Shown piece after piece: positions 59,034-64,000 of a DNA stretch of 64,000 nt. Below the pieces are notes generated by a model that ran no database searches, was not told where the DNA came from, and saw only the letters and a program-made list of their open reading frames with translations. Within the stretch, counting starts at the first letter, position 1. Each line of letters begins with the position of its first letter. The DNA comes from Monoplex corrugatus. Taxonomy: Eukaryota > Mollusca > Gastropoda > Littorinimorpha > Ranellidae. Where the stretch lies: contig JAPXFY010000022.1 of the NCBI GenBank assembly GCA_030674185.1, positions 1,858,356 to 1,922,355 on the forward strand, written 5' to 3'. Made by a program: the position numbers and the translations under genes.

Positions 59034-60566
59034 CATTGATGATGTCACCTTGACATCTCACACACAGCCTGGTCCCTAGGGGCTAGTCTATATATCACTG
59101 ATGATGTCACCTTGACATCTCACACAGCCTGGTCCCTAGGGGCTAGTCTATATATCACTGATGATGTCACCTTGACATCTCACACACAGCCTGGTCCCTA
59201 GGGCTAGTCTATATATCACTGATGATGTCACCTTGGCATCTCACACAGCCTGGTCCCTAGGGCTAGTCTATATATCACTGATGATGTCACCTTGCATCTC
59301 ACACACAGCCTGGTCCCTAGGGCTAGTCTATATATCACTGATGATGTCACCTTGACATCTCACACACAGCCTGGTCCCTAGGGCTAGTCTATATATCACT
59401 GATGATGTCACCTTGGCATCTCATACAGCCTGGTCCCTAAGGCTAGTCTATATGTCACCTTGACATCTCACACACAGCCTGGTCCCTAGGGGCTAGTCTA
59501 TATATCACTGATGATGTCACCTTGGCATCTCACACACAGCCTGGTCCCTAGTCTATATATCAGATGTCACCTTGACATCTCACACAGCCTGGTCCCTAGG
59601 GGCTAGTCTATATACACTGATGATGTCACCTTGACATCTAACACACAGTCTGGTCCCTAGTCTATATATCACTGATAATGTCACCTTGACATCTAACATA
59701 CAGCCTGGTCCCTAAGGGCTAGTCTATATATCACTGATGATGTCACCTTGGCATCTCACACACAGCCTGGTCCCTAGTCTATATATCACTGTCACCTTGA
59801 CATCTCACACACAGCCTGGTCCCTAGTCTATATATCACTGTCACCTTGACATCTCTCACACAGCCTGGTCCCTAGGGCTAGTCTATATATCACTGTCACC
59901 TTGACATCTCTCACACAGCCTGGTCCCTAGGGCTAGTCTATATATCACTGTCACCTTGACATCTCTCACACAGCCTGGTCCCTAGTCTATATATCACTGA
60001 TGATGTCACCTTGGCATCTCACACACAGCCTGGTCCCTAGTCTATATATCACTGTCACCTTGACATCTCACACAGCCTGGTCCCTAGGGGCTAGTCTATA
60101 TATCACTGATGATGTCACCTTGACATCTCACACAGCCTGGTCCCTAGGGGCTAGTCTATATATCACTGATGATGTCACCTTGACATCTCACACAGCCTGG
60201 TCCCTAGGGGCTAGTCTATATATCACTGATGATGTCACCTTGACATCTAACACACAGCCTGGTCCCTAGTCTATATATCACTGATAATGTCACCTTGACA
60301 TCTAACATACAGCCTGGTCCCTAAGGCTAGTCTATATATCACTGATGATGTCACCTTGGCATCTCACACACAGCCTGGTCCCTAGTCTATATATCACTGA
60401 TAATGTCACCTTGACATCTCACACACAGCCTGGTCCCTAGTCTATATATCACTGATAATGTCACCTTGACATCTAACATACAGCCTGGTCCCTAAGGGCT
60501 ATAGTCTATATATCACTGATGATGTCACCTTGACATCTAACACACAGCCTGGTCCCTAGGGGCTAG
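58973..60566 (+). repeat. Minisatellite made of the LINE RT catalytic box, 60 bp, about 28 copies
   Basis: The unit TATATCACTGATGATGTCAC + CTTGACATCTCACACAGCCT + GGTCCCTAGGGGCTAGTC is 60 bp, exactly 20 codons, and encodes YITDDVTLTSHTAWSLGASL. The first unit is continuous with the LINE fragment at 58871 and the last with the LINE continuation at 60567. Deletions of 8-13 bp occur at CTAGGGGCTAGTC and in TGATGATG. Confidence 0.88.
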
Positions 60567-61240
60567 TCATCTCCCTTGCCTGTGCTTGTCAACAGTCTGA
60601 CCTCATCATCAGTCTGAAGATGAGAGAGATCATGAGCCACAGCGTCAGAGAAGACCCAGCATCAGCATCGGCGATCACACCCTGCAAGTGGTCAATGAAA
60701 TCATCTACCTAGGATCACCAGTCTCCAGCAAGCTGTCCCTAGACCCAGAGCTCAACAGGTAAATATAGAAAGATGCCACTGCTATGACCAAGTTGTCTGG
60801 GACAGCGCTGGAAAATAACCAGCTCACCAGAACCACCAGGACTGGACTGTTACACAGAACCTGCATGTTGAGTACTCTTCTCTATAGCAGCGAGAGCCGG
60901 ACAACCTACATCAGTACATGCACAAAGATCACAGCCTCCCAGCTTCCACTTGAGTGTGTGCACCAGATCCAGGACATTTTCTGTAAGATGCATGTGCCAA
61001 ACAAGGACGTCCTGGACAAGCCAGCATGCCAAACATGTATGCCCTCTTCACACAGTGATGACTGCAATGACTTGGCCATGTGCCACAAGCACGATGGTCG
61101 TATTCCAAAAGACATCTGGAATGGAGTGCTCACTGCAGGATCCTGGCTCACAGGGTGCTCACTGCAGGATCCTGGCTCACAGGGCACTCACTGCAGGATC
61201 CTGGCTCACAGGGTGCCCACTGCTGCAGTGTAAGGATGTT
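60567..61240 (+). pseudogene. RTE/BovB-like LINE, thumb and C-terminal part
   Basis: Segments in shifting plus frames: VVNEIIYLGSPVSSKLSLDP, ELNR, then TRTGLLHRTCMLSTLLYSSE, SRTTY, LECVHQIQDIF, VPNKDVLDKPACQTCMPSSH and HDGRIPKDIWNGVL. These align in order with the post-catalytic region of RTE-like elements (F-x-Y-L-G-S-x-[IVL]-S ... STLLYGSESWT ... R-I-L ... D-G-R-I-P-K-D). Several stops and shifts show it is dead. The end has three copies of a 29-bp repeat (GTGCTCACTGCAGGATCCTG, 61127-61215). Confidence 0.83.
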
Positions 61241-61404
61241 AACAAATGTCTGAAGTCTGCTGATATCAGTGTGAACACAAGGGAAGAGACAGCTACAAGT
61301 ACAAATCGATGTGCCCTGCCAACATGCTGTACACACAGGCATCGACATTGCAGCGGAGAAATAAACTGGTTGGACAGAAGAGAGAAGGAAAACTGCAGCA
61401 ATCA
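61241..61404 (+). pseudogene. LINE C-terminal linker
   Basis: The plus frame includes KDVNKCLKSADISVNTREE and LVGQKREGK-type fragments, matching the C-terminal linker (KDVCKRDLK...DIN...W) of the same LINE class. Confidence 0.65.
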
Positions 61405-61908
61405 CCACCCAGCCATCAGCCTTCATGTGCATCACCTGTGCCAACGACTACCCTCAATGACCACCCAGCCAACAGCCTTCATGTGCATCACCTGTGTCAA
61501 CGACTACCCTCAATGACCACCCAGCCATCAGTCTTCATGTGCATCACCTGTGCCAACAACTACCCTCAATGACCACCCAGCCATCAGCCTTCATGTGCAT
61601 CACCTGTGCCAACAACTACCCTCAATGACCACCCAGCCATCAGCCTTCATGTGCATCACCTGTGCCAACAACTACCCTCAATGACCACCCACCATTAGCC
61701 TTCATGTGCATCACCTGTGCCAGCGACTACCCTCAATGACCACCCAGCCATCAGCCTTCATGTGCATCACCTGTGCCAGCGACTACCCTCAATGACCCAG
61801 CCATCAGCCTTCATGTGCATCACCTGTGCCAACAACTACCCTTAATGACCACCCACCATTAGCCTTCATGTGCATCACCTGTGCCAGCGACTACCCTCAA
61901 TAATCGGC
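61405..61908 (+). repeat. Minisatellite of the LINE CxxC region, about 57 bp, about 9 copies
   Basis: The unit AATGACCACCCAGCCATCAG + CCTTCATGTGCATCACCTGT + GCCAACAACTACCCTC encodes, in one frame, PSAFMCITCANDYPQ. The LINE class normally has a single C-x-x-C near its C-terminus (F-x-C-x-x-C-x-R-x-[CF]-x-S-R-I-G-L). Here that segment is amplified, and IIGLFSQ-like sequence follows the last copy. Confidence 0.82.
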
Positions 61909-62204
61909 CTTTTCAGCCAAACTGATGCCGTTCCGCATCCAACTGAGTCTTCAACTAGGAGTGTCCATTGTATGATCAAGACTGATGGAGCCATCAAAAT
62001 CAATCAATACATGTGACAGACAATGCCATCAAAATCTGACTGAATTCTGCCCTACCGGTATTAGAACGGAGGAGCCCATATCTACAAGACTGAAAAGTAT
62101 GCCAGTCTAGCCAGCAACTTCAGGACATCTGGCTTTCAAGCCAAAGTCCTCGCCATAAAGGTGGGAGCAAGGAGGTTACTCTTATTCTTATTGTTGGTTA
62201 AACT
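61909..62204 (+). pseudogene. LINE 3' end, decayed
   Basis: After IIGLFSQTDAV the frame breaks up. The remaining sequence resembles LINE 3' UTR, but its end point is not clear. Confidence 0.45.
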
Positions 62205-62345
62205 TAAAGCCTAGCCGACTGTGTAGAGCCATATCAGAGCTATAACCGTTTCAATACACACATATTCAATTTCAAGTTCATACTGCGTATAGCCCAGCAA
62301 CTACTCGAGCCATATCAGGGCTAACACCACGTCAAAAAAAACAAC
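62205..62345. repeat. Dispersed repeat related to 8728-8812
   Basis: AGCCATATCAGAGCTATAAC and AAAGCCTAGCCGACTG correspond to AGCCATATCAGGACTATAAC and AAAGCCCAGCTGACTG at 8728-8780. A second AGCCATATCAGGGCTAACAC lies at 62311. Confidence 0.65.
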
Positions 62346-62724
62346 CCGTTAAGATAAAAGACAACAGTTAAACATGCTCATCGTTAACCTTGCAAGTCTA
62401 AAACGCAATTAAAGAAAGCCATGCTTGGATGTAAAATCACATCACATGAAATCTATTGATCTCTTGTAAAAACTGGAAAATTGCATCAGAACTCACACAG
62501 TACTTCAACAGGTTAAATGAAAGAACAGAAAATCAGCAAGGAGGTTGACAGGCACATCAGCCTATGACCTCATGAAAGAGTTCTTTATTTCTGGAAAAGT
62601 GAGGACCAGAGCCCTAAAGGCAATGGCAAAAGCAGCTGAAAAGAGTTCCAGCTGGACCTGGCCAAGTAGGAACAGAAACGGACTTCACAAGGTTTAAAAT
62701 TCTCCTACATGTTGTTGGTATCCA
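62346..62724. other. Unassigned sequence
   Basis: A short open stretch (about 62570-62690) has no recognised similarity. Nothing else is seen. Confidence 0.45.
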
Positions 62725-62985
62725 ACAGCTAAGTGGTCAAGACATCCACTGCAAGGGTGACGACTCTGAGACCACCCTGGATGCCTGGGTTTGAATCCAG
62801 GCGGTGGACAAATTTCTATGAAAAAATAAAGGCGATAGCAGAAGGGCATCCAGGAGTCATGACCTGGATGCGGCCCGGCCCCCTCAGAGTGTCAGGAGTT
62901 AAGGGCAAAAACACTTGCTTGACGGGGGTTTCTCCTCTGAGGACCTTCTTGTCCGGCTCTTACCACTGCTACTAATTCATTATCA
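62725..62985 (+). mobile_element. tRNA-derived SINE
   Basis: AGCTAAGTGGTCAAGACATC (A-box region) and CCTGGGTTTGAATCCAGGCG (B box with an intact T-stem) are about 50 bases apart. A body follows with GGGCATCCAGGAGTCATGAC and CGGCCCGGCCCCCTCAGAG. The long body after the tRNA part marks it as a SINE, not a tRNA gene. Confidence 0.75.
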
Positions 62986-63408
62986 TAATCTCCTTGCATG
63001 TAGTACAGTTCAGCTCTTTTCATCATAACATCAGTTGACATGTCTCCCATCCCTATTTTGTTCTTAATGTTTCTTTTACTTTGTTTTCTTTGATTTTATG
63101 TCTGTAATTTACTCTCTTTTACATTTACATATTTCTACAGAAGTGTATATATACCATTGTTATTGCTGTTATTATTGTTGTTTGTTATTGTTGTTTTTGT
63201 TACAGTTGGGGGTTGAGCAGTATTTCCTTTACTTGTGTCTGCCTTTGCTTTCGTAAAGTGCTCGACCAACAGACACAAAATTCAATATTGTTCGTTCGTT
63301 ATTTCTTTTAACGTCTATTCACATATGTGCTTTTAGAGAATTCAATATTGTATTACTATTCATCTTTACGATTGCTTTCACACTGTGTGTGTTATGGTTT
63401 ATCTGTCT
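62986..63408. other. T-rich sequence, no gene seen
   Basis: TTATTG/TTGTTT simple repeat at 63160-63205. No coding similarity. Confidence 0.5.
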
Positions 63409-63409
63409 T

Positions 63410-63602
63410 TAACCCTTTCACTCCCGCACCCTGTCCACTGGCATCCTGCATTGCCAACCGTACTATCAAAGCAAAAACTTAACCCTTTGATTCACACTCC
63501 CTGTTTATCAGTTTCCTCGCAGAAAGGTGGTGGATAGGGTGAGGGAATCAAAGGGTTAAGTTTTTGCAGTTGGTGGATAAGGTGCGGGAGTCAAAGGGTC
63601 AA
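63410..63602. mobile_element. Palindromic TTAA-type MITE
   Basis: TTAACCCTTTCACTCCCGCA at 63410 and TGCGGGAGTCAAAGGGTCAA at 63583 are opposed ends. An inner pair, TTAACCCTTTGATTCACACT and GTGAGGGAATCAAAGGGTTA, lies between them. It has the same structure as 48553-48708. Confidence 0.7.
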
Positions 63603-63619
63603 TCCGCTAATTATATCAT

Positions 63620-63925
63620 GTGTGGAGAAGAAAGGACTAGCCGTAAGACAGGTCTAGTGGGACCTAATGCTACTATCCTTGTGTAATATGAGTAATAAAG
63701 TGTTTAGAAGTGTTGTGTTATATGTGTACAGTAACAAAGACGAGCTGTAAAGAAACAGGTCCAGTGGGATCTTATACTACTATCCTTGAATGATAGTGTT
63801 TAGTGTTACATGTGTACAGTAACAAGGACGAGCTGTAACACAGGTTCGCGAGACCTAATGCTACTATCCTTCAGAAACTAATACACTGTTTAGTTTACAT
63901 GTGTACAGTTTTTTCTTCAAGTTTT
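63620..63925. repeat. About 105 bp repeat, 3 diverged copies
   Basis: CCTAATGCTACTATCCTT/CTTATACTACTATCCTT and TACATGTGTACAGTAACAA recur three times. Confidence 0.85.
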
Positions 63926-64000
63926 TTTCTTGTCACTTTGTTGTGTAAAACGACACAGCAGAGCGTGACTCTTCTCTTTGTTTGCTCTTAATGTCAACGT

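Noticed and set aside
62725..62985. Possible tRNA gene at 62.7 kb
   Set aside because: The T-arm is good, but the spacing and a long non-tRNA body indicate a SINE.

Overview
The window is animal (eukaryotic) genomic DNA. It has short exons with GT-AG introns, non-LTR retrotransposons, tRNA-derived SINEs, cut-and-paste elements with terminal inverted repeats, and a very large amount of tandem repeat. The repeat types and the one host gene fit a marine invertebrate, most likely a mollusc or another lophotrochozoan. That assignment is an inference; nothing here fixes the species.

One host gene was found. On the minus strand, eleven exons spread over about 48 kb (48969 down to 659) encode the last 372 residues of a homologue of Ttd14, 'TRPL translocation defect protein 14'. 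This is a GTP- and phospholipid-binding trafficking protein with an N-terminal NadR/AAA_28-type P-loop domain and a C-terminal CYTH-like domain. All ten internal introns have GT-AG ends, and every phase joins without a frame break. The first exon or exons, carrying the start codon and the first half of Walker A, were not found and probably lie beyond 49 kb or outside the window.

The introns are built almost entirely of minisatellites with units of about 22-132 bp and tens to more than 150 copies: 1.1-4.2, 4.2-5.8, 7.1-8.1, 9.35-10.44, 10.5-11.4, 12.4-13.4, 13.9-15.1, 15.8-20.2, 20.5-21.6, 25.1-28.3, 30.3-32.0, 32.9-33.8, 34.5-37.0, 37.5-42.2 and 43.5-48.1 kb. Several arrays grew out of the splice signals of the adjacent exon. 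Exon 9 has about 40 copies of its own donor on one side and 14 extra copies of its own acceptor on the other. Exon 7 has six extra acceptors. The exon 4 array carries its branch-point region. Exon 10 has two decayed partial copies. This is the most unusual feature of the window.

The region beyond 49 kb is a field of mobile elements: a PIF/Harbinger element (51.2-54.2 kb), a recent CR1/L2-like LINE (54.5-56.7 kb), a TIR element (57.9-58.6 kb) and a decayed RTE/BovB-like LINE (58.9-62.1 kb). In the last, the reverse transcriptase catalytic DD box has been amplified, in codon register, into a 60-bp minisatellite of about 28 copies. Other elements are nested in the gene: LINE fragments at 23.3, 32.3 and 45.7-46.5 kb, TIR elements at 19.1 and 24.5 kb, SINEs at 22.1 and 32.8 kb, and palindromic TTAA-flanked elements at several sites.

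The many long open frames inside the arrays are by-products of repetition and are not annotated as genes. No rRNA, functional tRNA, CRISPR or bacterial-type feature was seen.
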